Assembly: GCA_003833135.1 (NCBI GenBank)
Contig: QZLH01000158.1
Span: 1 to 64,000 of the forward strand
Origin: Oehlia diaphana
Taxonomy: Eukaryota; Glomeromycota; Glomeromycetes; Glomerales; Glomeraceae
Direction: 5' to 3'
Length of the DNA: 64,000 nt
Shown: positions 26,690-39,305 of the stretch, in pieces
How positions within the stretch are numbered: the stretch's first letter is position 1
How the letters are laid out: each line of letters begins with the position of its first letter
Notes under the pieces: model-generated
Seen by the model: only the letters and a program-made list of their open reading frames with translations
What the model was told of the DNA's origin: nothing
The model's database searches: none
Program-made: the position numbers and the translations under genes

Positions 26690-26959
26690 TCATAAAGGCT
26701 TGTCCGTTTTTTGAGTAGAAGCTATATCGTTATTCTCATTATCGTTTCCATTTCGGCTGGACGGTTTGTTTCTGGGTTGTCTTTCAACTTTGACGTAGGT
26801 GCAATCGTTGGAGTATTTCTTGCAGTTCGCGCAAGGGTTCCTGCCATCACATTTTATCTTGCGCTGACGACAAAAAGAACATGCCATCTGAACACGTTGA
26901 CGTTTGATGAAAAAAGGATCATCAACCCATACAACGGTAGAGTAGGAAGAGAAACTCAT
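26690..26959 (-). CDS. Small Zn2Cys6 (fungal binuclear cluster) protein
   Basis: An intronless 89-codon ORF carries one fungal Zn(II)2Cys6 DNA-binding cluster at about residues 26-53 with spacing CX2CX6CX5CX2CX6C (ACSFCRQRKIKCDG, then NPCANCKKYSNDC). A short basic linker (RQPRNKPSSRNGN) follows, and then a stop. Classic family members have several hundred more residues with a dimerisation coiled coil and a middle homology region; none is encoded here. It may be a complete mini-regulator, the remains of a larger gene, or the first exon of a gene with an exon I missed. It converges on INTS7, whose stop is 272 bp away. Confidence 0.7.
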   Translation of the reverse strand: MSFSSYSTVVWVDDPFFIKRQRVQMACSFCRQRKIKCDGRNPCANCKKYSNDCTYVKVERQPRNKPSSRNGNDNENNDIASTQKTDKPL

Positions 26960-27794
26960 TTTTTATGGTTTTTTTTGATGAAAATATTTCTCTTTTTCAT
27001 AAACTATAAAAGTTATAATTATTTAAATTATTGTGAGAAAGAAAAAAAAGGGAGAAACAGATAAGCCGAGATTTTGGGGTAGGGGCTACATCGATCACCT
27101 CAATATTAAGGATAATCAGTGTCCAATATGTTATGTATCACCCTATTAATTAATTATGTCTGCCGCAAATCAATTTCCAATACTGTATGTAAGTCAAAAA
27201 TATAAGTTCGTATTCTAAACATACCTTTCAGGAGGGAAATTGAAAGAAGTGACTATATTTGGATCTTATTCAAAAACACCGAATCCCAAAATATCTATCT
27301 GACAAAGAAGTATACGAATCATTTAAAATTACTATATACCATTCACATTTCATGAGTAAGAATGTTCTATATTATTTGACTTTATTGACTTTATACATGA
27401 TAACTTGTTTATAACACTTGGTTTTTTTTAAATTTATTTTATTTTCACAATTCACCGATACAAATAATTCTTAAATAGTTTTGTAATAATTACTAGTTAT
27501 ATTAATCAGTTACTAATTACCTACTGAGATAGTTGTTTATATTTTTATTTTATCTTATTTTACTCTTAGATAAAGCTATTTACAGTTTGAAAACAAAATT
27601 CTATAGCTCATATGCTGTTATATCTATATTTAAAATCCTTTTATATAAAGAACCGAAAGTCTGAAGTAAAAAAATTTGCTTTAGAATTTATACATAATAA
27701 ATATAATCATATAAAAACAGGAATTTAACTAAATATTAGTATCTTAATATTAAATATCCTGCTTTCCAAATATATATGTCATATAATAATTAAT
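26960..27794. other. Intergenic region, no supported gene
   Basis: The first part should hold the promoter of the minus-strand Zn2Cys6 gene. A possible two-exon plus-strand ORF (ATG at 27156, exon 2 from 27232) encodes only about 50 residues with no family resemblance, so it is not annotated. The rest is AT-rich and featureless. Confidence 0.45.
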
Positions 27795-29393
27795 TTAATA
27801 CATTTTATTTATAAAATTATAAATTTGAATCCTTAAATCACAATAATTTTGAATCTTAATATCATAAGATTCAAACATTTTCACTTCATCTCCTAAAAAA
27901 AATAAATCTCTACTTTCTTCAGCAAAATCTTCTTTAATAGCTAAATATTTAACTCTCTTCTCTTTCATGATATATTCTTTTATATAAGGTAAAATATCTT
28001 CACTTCCTACTTGCATTTCATTTCTTATTAATAATTTCTTAATAAAAGTTTTTTGAGAATTTTTTAAAAATATTTTAAAATTACTTGTACTAGTCATAAT
28101 GGATAAATTTAAATATTCTAATTTAACAGGAAGTAATTGACCTAATCCTTGTAGTACTAATTGATTATATATATCCAAAGAGAGGTAATTAAGATTGTTT
28201 TCAGCATTTTCAATTAATTTAAATGCCAAATGAATATTTTGATCACAAAATCCGGGTAAATCAAAAAACCTGATTCTTGTACAATATTTTAAAATTATTT
28301 CGAATAATTGTTTTTGATTAAATTCACTACTTATTAACCCAATATTTTCTAAATAATTACCAGATTTTTGTAATAAGTATTGTAATGTTTCAATTTGAAA
28401 TATTTCTAATTCATTAATAAATAAAGATTTTAATTTAAATGGTTTAGTGATCTTGATGATTTGTTGAATAAAATCAGAATTTAAAGAAAGGCAATAAAGA
28501 ATATGAATAGAATCTAAAACATTTAATTGTTCAAATACTTCATTTAAGCCGACAATATTACTAAAATTAACATTATGAAATATGATAGTTTTTAAAGTAT
28601 TTAAACAATTAGAATTTTTTAATGACAACAATGAATAATATAAAGGAAATTCAATAAAATCAAATAAAACCTTTTTAAGACTTTTTTGTGCATAAATTAT
28701 TTGTGAAGAATATTTTTCAATTAATTTATCATTAAAATTCTTTTGAAATTGAAAAAAAATTGTTGAAATTGAATTGCAATTAGAATATAAAAATTTTAAT
28801 AGGGAATAAATTTTTGTTAAATTCGAAACTTTTTCGAGTTTTAAAATTTTAATATTTCTAATAAAATTTGGATTTTGTAACAAAAATTCAAAAGATTCAT
28901 TAAAACATTGAAAATCTATAACCCTATTTAATATAACTTCAAAAGCATTTAACCTAGCCTTATTCTCAACAAATACTTTCAATAATAACTTATAAATTAA
29001 AGTTGGTGAAGTCGAATAATAATAAATTGATCTTTTCTCAATTGGTGCAGCAACCCACTCTTCAATAGCATTAACAATTTTATGCGTATTTAAACATTTA
29101 ATTAGACTAGGATAATTGAATAATGTATTCGAAGAAAAGAAGTTATTATTTTCATATTTATTCACATCTTTTTTATCATAATCATTTAAATTATGTAAAT
29201 AAATTTCAATACAATTGTAATTTTGAGTAGGGATTGAAAATGGATCTTCCCATAATAATGGGATTGCTAAACGACACCATAATCGGTTAACCAAAACACA
29301 TGAATGTAATGTTGAAAAGTCATCATAAAAATATTGTATAATGTCGTTTAATAATTCAGGCAAATCTCCTGAAAGTATTTTTGAACATGCCAT
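27795..29393 (-). CDS. F-box protein with leucine-rich C-terminal region
   Basis: A single-exon 532-codon ORF. Residues about 9-52 fit an F-box (LPELLNDIIQYFYDD, then VNRLWCRLAIPLLWEDPF), the motif that docks on Skp1 in SCF ubiquitin ligases. The rest is Leu/Ile/Asn-rich with irregular leucine-rich-repeat spacing, the usual substrate-binding part. Intronless F-box genes of this layout form a very large family in arbuscular mycorrhizal fungi (general knowledge). The substrate cannot be predicted. The start is the first ATG, directly before the F-box. Codon use is extremely AT-rich, like the rest of the window. Confidence 0.85.
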   Translation of the reverse strand: MACSKILSGDLPELLNDIIQYFYDDFSTLHSCVLVNRLWCRLAIPLLWEDPFSIPTQNYNCIEIYLHNLNDYDKKDVNKYENNNFFSSNTLFNYPSLIKCLNTHKIVNAIEEWVAAPIEKRSIYYYSTSPTLIYKLLLKVFVENKARLNAFEVILNRVIDFQCFNESFEFLLQNPNFIRNIKILKLEKVSNLTKIYSLLKFLYSNCNSISTIFFQFQKNFNDKLIEKYSSQIIYAQKSLKKVLFDFIEFPLYYSLLSLKNSNCLNTLKTIIFHNVNFSNIVGLNEVFEQLNVLDSIHILYCLSLNSDFIQQIIKITKPFKLKSLFINELEIFQIETLQYLLQKSGNYLENIGLISSEFNQKQLFEIILKYCTRIRFFDLPGFCDQNIHLAFKLIENAENNLNYLSLDIYNQLVLQGLGQLLPVKLEYLNLSIMTSTSNFKIFLKNSQKTFIKKLLIRNEMQVGSEDILPYIKEYIMKEKRVKYLAIKEDFAEESRDLFFLGDEVKMFESYDIKIQNYCDLRIQIYNFINKMY

Positions 29394-30737
29394 GTCTTTT
29401 TTGAAGAGAAAAAAAAATCCAGAAAGTACTTATATGACGCACATTATTGTTACACAATACGTAACAAACCTCATTATCAGATAATCAAATTGATCTACCT
29501 TTGGTAGATCGAATTTACGTGAAAATTGATTTAAAGAGGAAAGAAGCAAATAAGCCATAATTTATCATAATATTGTTAGTTTTCGATAAATAAATTAAAC
29601 GAAAACCTGTTGTTAAGTCACACTTATCGGGTATATCATACCTATATAACAAAAAATCCAAATTTAGGTGCATACTTTCTATACTTTCTGTGTGTCCATA
29701 TACAGTATAATTTATCTCTTTAATATAGTCTCTTTATCAACTGATCTTGTATCGGTACGTAAAATATTCGAGCTTAACAGTAATGCCCTAATGCGTAAGT
29801 TGATAATAAACTAGGTACAGTACATATCCTATCTTTCTCGTGGCTTCAGATCATTGTTTTCTCTACGAGCATAATAAAAGGGCGTTGTTATACGTAATCG
29901 TGAGTTAAAATTAGATTTTATATTTTGATTAAGAGTCGGCAGTGTTTTCAAAAATTGTACTATCCTATTATTACAATAAAAAAAATTTGGTTTGAAATTT
30001 TAAATTTAAATTCACTTTTTCAGTTTAGCAAAAATTGAAATTCTATTTTTTAGGTGTGTTACACAACCGATTTATAGCCCCTAACTTTTGGACATTAATT
30101 TTGCAAACGATTTTCGAATTTTCTCTAGCTTGGTTTTTGATAACTGACAAACGAAACTGGATATATGCAGTAAATAATCACAACTGTGATAATTTAGTAC
30201 AAAATTATAATTTAAGATAAAAAAAATGCTGAAAGGTAATATTTCAATTTCTGATATCATTAAAATAACTAATCTGAATAATTACATATGTTAGCAGTTA
30301 GCTCACGATACATTTTCTTAACCTTTTTTTTTTGATTAACATTTTTGGGATCCATCAGTTTTACAATACATAATTTGAAGAGCATTCTTGTTCCTATTGA
30401 AGTATAATTTAGATAACATAATGTATAATTCAACGTAAAATTTAACTCAATAATAAAAAAATGCGATTTTTCATAAATTTATTAAACTTACAAGAAATAT
30501 AAAATAATAAATAAGAAGGTTTTTCTTCAGCTTAAGAATTTAATTTACTAATCTATAAAATTTTGTATCAAATCAACTTTTCATAATAATTTAAAAGAAA
30601 ATATCATAAAGAAATAATGACTAAATACATATTCATAAATTAAAATCTGATTTGATTGGATTAAGCCTCAATTAGATATTAAATTTCAATCCAGGAGAAT
30701 AGTGTATAAGTTGCATATTTAAATTGCATCAAAAGAA
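29394..30737. other. Intergenic region, no supported gene
   Basis: This lies between the F-box start and the EDE1-like stop, both on the minus strand. The first few hundred bases should contain the F-box promoter. No exon chain or RNA gene is visible. The small plus-strand ORF at 30035-30220 has no coding character. Confidence 0.5.
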
Positions 30738-33700
30738 TCATGAATTTTCAACTAAAAAATTTAGTGATTTTTCAAAATCATAATTATTTTGTTCGAGAGC
30801 TTTAACAACTCTATCTCTGCTATAACCCATAACTAAAAGTCGTTTTACATCATCAATATCATCATCTTCAATAGAGTTTGCAGGAGTAGTTGGCTGTAAC
30901 TTTGGCTGAGATGATGTTGAAGCTTTTATTGACGTATTAGTCGTTGATTTTTTATCAGCTGGCATAAATTCTGAAAAGGCATCATCGAAACCAAAGTCGT
31001 CGAAATTTGTTTTAGAAGGTTCCGCAGAGATACCACCAAATGCTGCGTCAAGATTAGCTTTGGGTTTATTGGAAGATGGTGCGTTTGGTGGAAATGGATC
31101 AAAATCATCGAATAAATTTTCGTCTTTATCAAAATCTAGTGAAGATTTCGCAAAATTGTTAGTTTTTAAAGATGTAAGAGTATTGTTATTGCTAGTTGAA
31201 GATGATTTTGTAAGAGTTGTAGGTGTATCGAACGTAAAATTAACATCTTCTTCAAAATCCGCATCATCAAACCCAGTATCAAAATCAATTGGAGGAGTTT
31301 TGGTAACTTTTGCTTCAGTTAAATCACCAAAAGCTGCATCAAACTCATCTTGCGGTGCGAAAGATTTTGAACTTTCTATAGAAACCCAAGCATCAGGATC
31401 CTGAAGTGGTGGGAAAGCAGTTTCAGCAGATTCTGTCGAATCCGCCAAAATAGAAAAAGGTGATTCAGATTCCTTGTTAGAAGTATTGTTTGTATCTTTG
31501 TTATCAGTATTGATTTCCATATTATTTACCGACGCAGCTTCCGCAGTAGTACCAATAGAAAAAGTATTGTCCGATTTTTCATTTTGAATCGTTTCCATCA
31601 CTTCTTTTTTTTCATTATTGGCTATTAAACTAGTAAAATTGTTATCAAACCCTGAATTAGATGCATTAGTCATAGAAGCTTCAAGTTCTTCTATGGAAGG
31701 AAATTCCTTTGTAAATGAATCAGAATTTAAATCATCATTATTCGAAACAGGTGTTTGAACGTTATTTATATTTGCAAACGGATCTACTTCACTTTTTTCA
31801 CTTTCTTTAAATATGTCTTGCTTCGCCGTACTTTCTTCAGTATTTTGAATTGACTTATTAGTTTGATCATTACTAATCACACCAAAAGGATCATTGAAAG
31901 TAGAATCAAAGGGATTAACTTTATTATTTTCAGCATTGGCTGTAATCTCTTGTGGAGTATTCAATAATTGATCGCTTAAAAAGTTCTCGAATTCAGAAGG
32001 TTTAGAACTTGCTACCGTTATAGGTTTATCAAACGAAAGTTCATCAGATTTGTTATTATTCAAAGGTGCTGATTTGATGCTTGAAGTTCCTAAAGTCGAA
32101 TTAGAAGCTGTGGATGTATTTGACATTGATCTTTTTACACGAGATCCACTTATTGAAGATAGAGACCCATGGTGGCTATGATTAGATGGTTTTTGAAAAT
32201 CATTGAAGTCAACAATCGGTTGAAAAGTTGAAATTCCTGGCCCTTGCGTGGTATTTGATGGATTAAATGCTAGAGGTGTAAAAGCCCCATTACCAAACGG
32301 ATCATTAATTTCATCCGATGATAAGTTCTTGTCTTCGAAGCCTTGCAAGGTTTTAAATGCTTTTTCCTTTTCTCCTTCAACAGCCGATAACTGCTTCCTA
32401 TTAATATCCAGAATTCCCTTTTGTTGTTTTTCATCTTTTTTATATTTTTCTATCTCAATTTTAATTGACATAGTTTCCTCTTCAATAATTCTCATTCTTC
32501 TCTTGATATCAAGTGTTTCATCACGATCTTTCTGAATATTAGCTTGCAATTGATCTCTTTCTGATTGTAATGCTTTAAAGGCATTTTCTGCCTGTAAAAG
32601 TTCTTGTCTAGCCCGCTCGACACTTTCATGTTCTAATTCATATTTAGCTTGAACTTCTCGCATAGCTTTGGCTTCCGATTCATATAATGTACGAATTTGC
32701 GAAAGCTGTGTCATCATATCTTGCTTTTGCGTAACTAATGAAGAAATATTAGAGTCTACATTCTCCCGATTAGTTTTAAGATCAGTAATAGCTTTGTTCA
32801 AATTTTCGGACTGTAATTTGTAATTTTTTATTTCACCGCTCTCGAGTGCAATCTTGGTACTTATATCGGTGTCACCAAGCAAATCAAATTCGTTCCCGCC
32901 TGTCACAAGTTGAGAAAAATAAGTACATTATTAAAGCTAAAAGTTATTTTATTAATTTAATATTAATAAATATGATAAGGAATATTTTACTTTGAGAAGT
33001 TGTACTTGAAAAAAATGGACTAGGTGAGGCAGCGACGGTGTGTTGTAATGATTGTAATGATTCAAAAAATAAATCCGATTCGCTTGGTTGAGAAGTATGT
33101 GGTCTACTCATCGTTGCTGACCTTTTTAAATCATTAAATGGACTCGCTATACTCAGAGAAAATAATGAACAAATTTATACAAATATTAAATCTTGTGTAA
33201 AGAATGATAATGTAAGACAAAACTTATAAACCATTACCAGTCACAGGTCGCATTGATGGCGGAATTAGACTATCAGGTAAACGTGTAGGTAATGGTACAC
33301 CAGCTATTTTTTTAGTAATTAAATGCATAGCGACTGCAAATTCATCTCTACTGAGACGACCAGATTTATTAATGTCTGCAAGATCCCTTTAAAAAGATTT
33401 AAATAATAAATTTTAATTTTTTTCTTTTTTCTTTTCAAATGATAAAAATAATATCAACCATATCTGAGCCAACTGATCTGGATGCAGTTTTGACTTCATA
33501 AAGAAATTTGCAGCCCCTTCACCTGTAGTATTTCATATTTTTCTAAAAGTTAATTAAAATATCATGGCTTTTGCTATTCTTAAAACTCCTAACTATAGAA
33601 AAGATAGCACGATATAAAAACCTGTAATATAGCCATTTTTATTTTCTTCATCAAAAAGCCGATCAAATGATGCTTTCTCTCTTTCAGTCACATCCCATGA

Positions 33701-34889
33701 ATTATCCTGAAAAATAGAGGGTGTTATTGTACCTGAATCTAATGTCATGTGTCTTGTAACAGGAGATTGTCCTGGTCTAGGTGAACTTAAATTTCTAGCA
33801 AAAATCGGCGGAGAAGCCGGAGTTATTCCTGTCCCTGATGCCATTTCATAAAATCCGTTGGGGAGTTCAGAAGGAAGTGTTTTAATTGAACCCTTCATAG
33901 TTTGTTGTATAAGATGCATAGCTATAATAAACTCTGGCAAATCCAATTTTCCGCGCACTTTTGTATCGGCCAATGTCCTTAATAATTAATTAAATAAAAC
34001 AATTATTCATTTTAATGAAAAGAAAGTAATGCAACACTAAAATAAATACCAAATCTGACCAAGCTTTTCAACATTTAACTTTGATCTCATGAAAAATTCC
34101 TTAGCTTTTCCACCTGAATAATAATTGTGTTAATCAATCAAAAGACAAAATAATTTACATATTTAAAAAACTGAAAATACCCTCTAAAATGCCATTAATC
34201 GGATTAAGCTTATAAAACATGTCTTTATATTTTTCACGATCTTCATCTGTAATAATTTGTCCCGGCTTTTCATATGGTTCAATGTCAATACCCTCAAACC
34301 GAGGGACAGGTACTTCTAATATATAAACAAAAAAAATCAAAATTTTATCATATGTGCAATTTAAATAAATATTGTCACAGTATTCTTATTTACCAGCGTT
34401 AAGGTTAGACGGATCAGGCGATTTACCACTTTGTACCTGAGCGATCAACTTTAAAGCAACACTAAAAGTTTGTTGTGTTAAAAAACCTTTATTTTCATTA
34501 TCGGCAATTTGCCAGATCTATATGAATTATTGATAATCAAAAAAATTTTTTAGTCAGAAATAATTAAAATTGCATCAATTATATGCTAATCATTTACGTA
34601 CATTGCTAAGAACTGACGATGGCAAATGAGATTTCACAAAGAGTTTAACAGCATTTTGTCCAGAAATCACACCTTTGTTCTCTTCATCAGCAACTTGAAA
34701 AAGTTGGCTATATACACGTTTTTCTTCACTTGAAAGAGTAATTTCTGGCCCTTTTTATTAATAAAAAAAGAATTATAATCAAAATACTTTTCTTGAACGC
34801 TTATTAATATAAAGCATTGTTTGTTAAGAAGTTATTCTTTTTCGCATACCCTTGGTTTTAATAAGGGAAGGAGACCGAGAAAGATCCAT
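30738..34889 (-). CDS. EDE1: Ede1/Eps15-like endocytic scaffold (3 EH domains, coiled coil, UBA)
   Basis: Ede1/Eps15 proteins start clathrin-mediated endocytic sites, binding NPF-containing adaptors through EH domains and ubiquitin through the UBA. Ten exons join in phase: 34850-34889, 34602-34750, 34394-34517, 34181-34315, 34050-34113, 33622-33977, 33459-33522, 33238-33386, 32991-33146 and 30738-32899, giving 1132 aa. EH1 is at about residues 15-100 ([13 protein letters not shown]), EH2 about 125-210 ([18 protein letters not shown]) and EH3 about 265-355 ([18 protein letters not shown]). A long coiled coil lies at about 430-610, followed by a disordered Ser/Thr/Asn-rich part with DPF/NPF motifs. 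A C-terminal UBA ([12 protein letters not shown], then [11 protein letters not shown]) completes it. The order matches yeast Ede1. Each EH core is split by an intron at its IW/W codon, an echo of domain duplication. Confidence 0.93.
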
Positions 34890-35187
34890 AGTAATATTAT
34901 AAACGATATATTGTTTCGATCTTTATAAAAATGTTAATAAGCTTCAATGCCAAAAAGTAAATCAATTATGATAAAAAGCTAATTGTTTACTTGCAATAAA
35001 AGAAAGTTGTAAGAGTTGGATTATGTAGTATAAAGATAAAAGTTTAAACGTCCTGATCTGCTCAAAATTTGATCGTCGACAAGTTTTCTAGAATCTCGAC
35101 TCAAAATGGAAATATTCTAGTAAATATTATTATAATTTAAAGTTTAAAATCTGAATCAGTTTTTCAGTTATATTTTATGCTCTCATT
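34890..35187. promoter_or_regulatory. Shared bidirectional promoter region (EDE1-like / TEL2)
   Basis: Only 298 bp separate the start codons of the two divergent genes, so both promoters must lie here or overlap the genes. The stretch is AT-rich with a somewhat more mixed block at about 35045-35105. No specific factor site can be named. Confidence 0.45.
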
Positions 35188-38100
35188 ATGGAAGGAACCA
35201 ATTTTTCAACCGAAAAACTTTTACGTGGCAAATTACAAACTTTTCAAAACGATTTAAAGGATAACGTTGCAATAAAAGAATATTTTGTTCCTACTGGGAC
35301 AAAGAATTCAAAAAGAGCAAGCATTTCATTGAAAGTCTTAGTATCTCATTTTTCTACATTTCAACCACAGGATGATTTGAAGCTAGATAATAAACAACAA
35401 ATTTATTTACTTACAACAATCCAAAAGTTTATTATTTCACTTTTGAAAGGTTATACTATTCAGGACTTTTTTGATGCTATTTTAAAGAATGAAGAAGTTG
35501 ATTTAAGAGTAAGATATTCGAATTGGAAAGATTTTATAAGTTTGATATGTTCTATACCTGAAAGATCCGCGAATTTGATGGCTTTGGATAAGAGCTCAGG
35601 ATACACGGAAGAAAATAATTTTCTCAATGAAGCGTATCCCGTTAGATATTCAAAATATTTTAAAAATATAATTTATTTTATCTTTAATGTTATGAATAAT
35701 AATCTGATAGAAATTTATTTGATAAGTTTACGACTGATAGTGAACTTCTTATTTATAATAAAAGTGGAAAAAGTGATTTGGAAGGCATGTATTACAACTT
35801 CATTGAAAATCTTGATTATGTCGAATCAATAATTTCAATAAAAAAAAAAAATCTTACCTAAATTTTTTTGTTGATCTTATGGACAATAAACTTTTAGAGG
35901 ATGAGACTAAGTTATTAGTATTTGCATGCGGTGAATTATTTTCCAAAATATGCAGGATTGGACACTCAAGTGTGAAATTTATTTGGGAATTTGTAATTTT
36001 TTTTTTTTTTCAAAAAGAGAAAGTATTTACCAATTACCATTTTTTTACAACAGAAATTCTCGCGCAAATGGTTTATTCTAAGCTACTAATTCGTATTCAT
36101 AATTCCACATCTCACATATATTACAAGATCTGGAGAAACATCATTTCATCATTTTCGTCACATACTGTTGAGCTATTTCTTACTGCTTTTCTTCTTAATT
36201 CTCAAAGTCAAGATCTTTCAAAGATTACAAATCCTGTATCTATTGCAGATAAATCGCGTTATCTAGTACGCAAAGTCGCTACTTTGTTCAGTTTATTAAT
36301 TGAAAGGGATAACAGCGAAAATATATCATATTTAATTAAGTTTAAATATTTTATTGGAGGAAAATTATTTCATATTAGCATTGTAAGAGTTCTTTGTTGT
36401 TTCTTGAGTTGGGGTGAACTTCAAGATCAATTCGATGATATGTTACGAAAGATTATTTGTCAAACAGACAACCTTAAATTAAATGTTAATGATGGTATAT
36501 ATTGCCTTTTTCTTCTTAAAGAAAAAATTTTTTATTATTTCCGAGCGTAATTTTAATTTCTCTTAATGTTACTTCTGAAAATAGATCTTACACAATTACT
36601 TAAGACACTCATATCATCTTGGTCCGATCCCACGTTTATTAAGCACGCGTCGAATTCCACGCAAATATGTATGTTTATCTATTTAAAAATGGTTAATAGA
36701 ATAATAATGTTAAGTCAAATCTATTTTCTTAACAGACATTACAAGTGTCATTCTGATAATCTTTGGATATCTTCCAAAATATACTTTGATAAAAGCCGCT
36801 ATTTCAAGGGAAATCACACCTGGAATCACTCAATGGTTACAGAGTACATCTGAGGAATCGAGGAAGCTAGGAATGGTCCGTGTATATTCATCTTTTGTTT
36901 TATATAGGCTCAAATATGGGTAATTGAGATTTACTCGTTTGTGACAAGTATCATACAGATATAAATAAATAACTTGTTTTTTAAAATGGATAAATAGGTT
37001 GTTGCAGAAATGTTATCAAAATTAATTGATGTATCAGAAAATGTTTTAGACTTTGAATTAAATCCTGACGATAAAGACGTGAAATATTTAAGACAATTGG
37101 TTGAACTTAAGGATGGAATTGTAAACCTGCCCGATATCGACTACGAAGAAAATGTAGAAGGTATATGAAATTTGATCCTTGTACAATATATCTACTCTTC
37201 TACCTTTCTACCTTTTCATTTTGAAATATTTAAATATTTAATTTTTTTTTTGAAAATTTAAACGATGAATCGATTTTAGAAAAATTCTCTTATCAAGAGA
37301 ATGAAAATACAATCAATAATGAACTCGAATCGGCTACACATCAAAATGAAGTCAAGAGCGGGGTCTCCGTCGAGATTGGTTAAAATAATTTTTTTTTCTT
37401 TCAAGAATTGTTAAGCAAAAATAAATTATAACAATTGACGTTGTAATATATTCTATGAAATAGAGGATAGCAACGAAAGTGTAGTTGATTCTGATGATGA
37501 AGACGACTTTGTTCCCTATCCGATGAAAGAGGAAAGCGATGATGATGATGATGACAATGTTGAATCAATGCCACAAACAAAGAAGAAAAAGATACTCTCA
37601 CCAGTGTATTTGATGTTTCATTTTTATTTTGTAAAAACTTGTTGCGTTTTATGTCTCATATACACAATTCAAATTTTATATAGTTATATTATAGATCTAT
37701 TATTTTATCTAAAAGCTTCAGATGACCCAGATAAATTAGAGGTAGCATTAAAGGCTGCCGAAAATTTGATTAGGGAAAAATCAGAATTTGGAATGGAGTT
37801 AGGTTGCATATAGTTTCCTTCATTTTTTTTTTTAATTTATTTTATTCTGCTAATAAAAAAAAATCTGTTATTCAAAGATGATCATGCCGTAGAATTAGCC
37901 AGGATCCTCATTGGATTGCAAAATAACTTTGATTTGAATAGATTTGAAGAGAACAGACACGCAGCGATGGTTGCACTTATATGCGGAAGTCCAAAAGTTG
38001 CTGTACCGTAAGTTAATTTGATGCAACGTTCCAATTTGTTACATTAGTTTTCTGTTAATTTATGTGTATATATATATATATATATAGCTATATTATTCAA

Positions 38101-39118
38101 CAATTTTTCGAAAAGAAATATTCTCTTGCCGAAAAGTATATGATTTTGTCAGTATTATCAACAGGAGCGAGAGAATTAGCTGGACTACAAGTAAAAAAGG
38201 TTATTTAGGTTTATTTTTTTGTCTCATCATACTTTATCGTTTATTAAAATATTTTAACTTCTATTCAAGAACATTGAAGATAAGAAAGAATTAGATACTT
38301 TGTCTCAAGAAATTAGTAAACTTAATCTTATTCCTCTAAAAACTTTAAAAAATGATAAAGTTCGCAGGTTTTCCAGTAAACCTTTGGTCGAATCAATGCG
38401 TACAACTTCTGTTAATAGGTTTAATGAATTGGCGGCAAAAACTTTCTTTTTCCCACTGACGGCTGGATTTTGGAATCTTGCACGTGATAGGTAGAAGATA
38501 ATATCAACAATTTCCGTATGATGAAAAATTTTTAATTTCCGTTGACTCGTCTTTTTTTTAGAAGTCGTGGTAACTTTATGAATGATCCTACTTTAGTTCA
38601 AAGATATGTCACTACGTTAGGTATGATTGTTCAATGTTCAAGTAAGTTTTCTACTTTGTAATAATAAAAATATATTTTTTTAAAAATTTTAATAACAAAA
38701 CTCACTTTCTTCTTAATATAGTAAACACTATTTCTCTTTCACAAATAACGCGTGAATTTTGGGATTTGATATTTTCTTTGAGATTTTTTGATGATCCAGC
38801 TGTATTGTCTTCAATATTGTTTGGGATAAGTGCGATACTTAACGTATTATCAGAAAGAGAATTAGCGGAATCATTCGGTAAAGAATTGGTTGAATCACAA
38901 CAATGGGTTACAAGTAGGTTAATTCTTAATCTTCTTATAATTACAATTGGACTCATTAATATTAATAATATTTCTTTAAAAATTTTTTTAAAGCTATATT
39001 TGAAAGTAAAATAAACGAACAAGTACAATCAATGGCTGCGTGGGTTTTAGTTAAAATCAAAGAAATTATTAAAGAATATCAAGTATTATTAATGGGAAAC
39101 TTATTACCAATTACATAA
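35188..39118 (+). CDS. TEL2: Telomere length regulation protein Tel2/TELO2 homologue
   Basis: Tel2 is the core of the TTT (Tel2-Tti1-Tti2) cochaperone that matures PIKK kinases (TOR, ATM, ATR). Exons: 35188-35640, about 35727-35969, 36054-36494, 36585-36668, 36736-36875, 36998-37160, 37280-37378, 37464-37614, 37684-37802, 37878-38007, 38088-38190, 38270-38490, 38562-38641, 38722-38913 and 38994-39118. All phases join except inside exon 2. Diagnostic pieces are LICSIPERSANL, FSKICRIGHS, SWSDPTFIKHAS, an acidic linker (DSDDEDDF), and the C-terminal Tel2 domain (SPVYL, DDPDKLEVALKAAENLIR, AEKYMILSVLSTGARELAG, FFFPLTAGFWNLARD). The 12-A run at 35840-35851 breaks the frame: coherent protein is encoded before and after it in different frames. 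It may be a sequence error or a missed intron. A (TA)n tract forms the acceptor before 38088. Confidence 0.88.
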
Positions 39119-39305
39119 TTATTAATTTAAATTTTCGAATTATTACAAGTACAAATAAATAGCATAATATTTATTCATAATTTCCAAAAATATACTTTTT
39201 TTTTTACACTTACAAATATTACACAATATGTTATCACAATATCTAAATACAGTTGTTGGACACAAATATATCACAGAAATAGCAATAATTTAAATTTATT
39301 AACTT

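Noticed and set aside
27156..27358. Possible two-exon gene (ATG at 27156, donor GTATGT, acceptor before 27232)
   Set aside because: It gives only about 50 residues with no family resemblance, and a better donor in the same place leads to an immediate stop.
38063..38088. (TA)n microsatellite as a separate repeat feature
   Set aside because: It is short and forms the polypyrimidine-poor acceptor of a TEL2 intron; mentioned there only.
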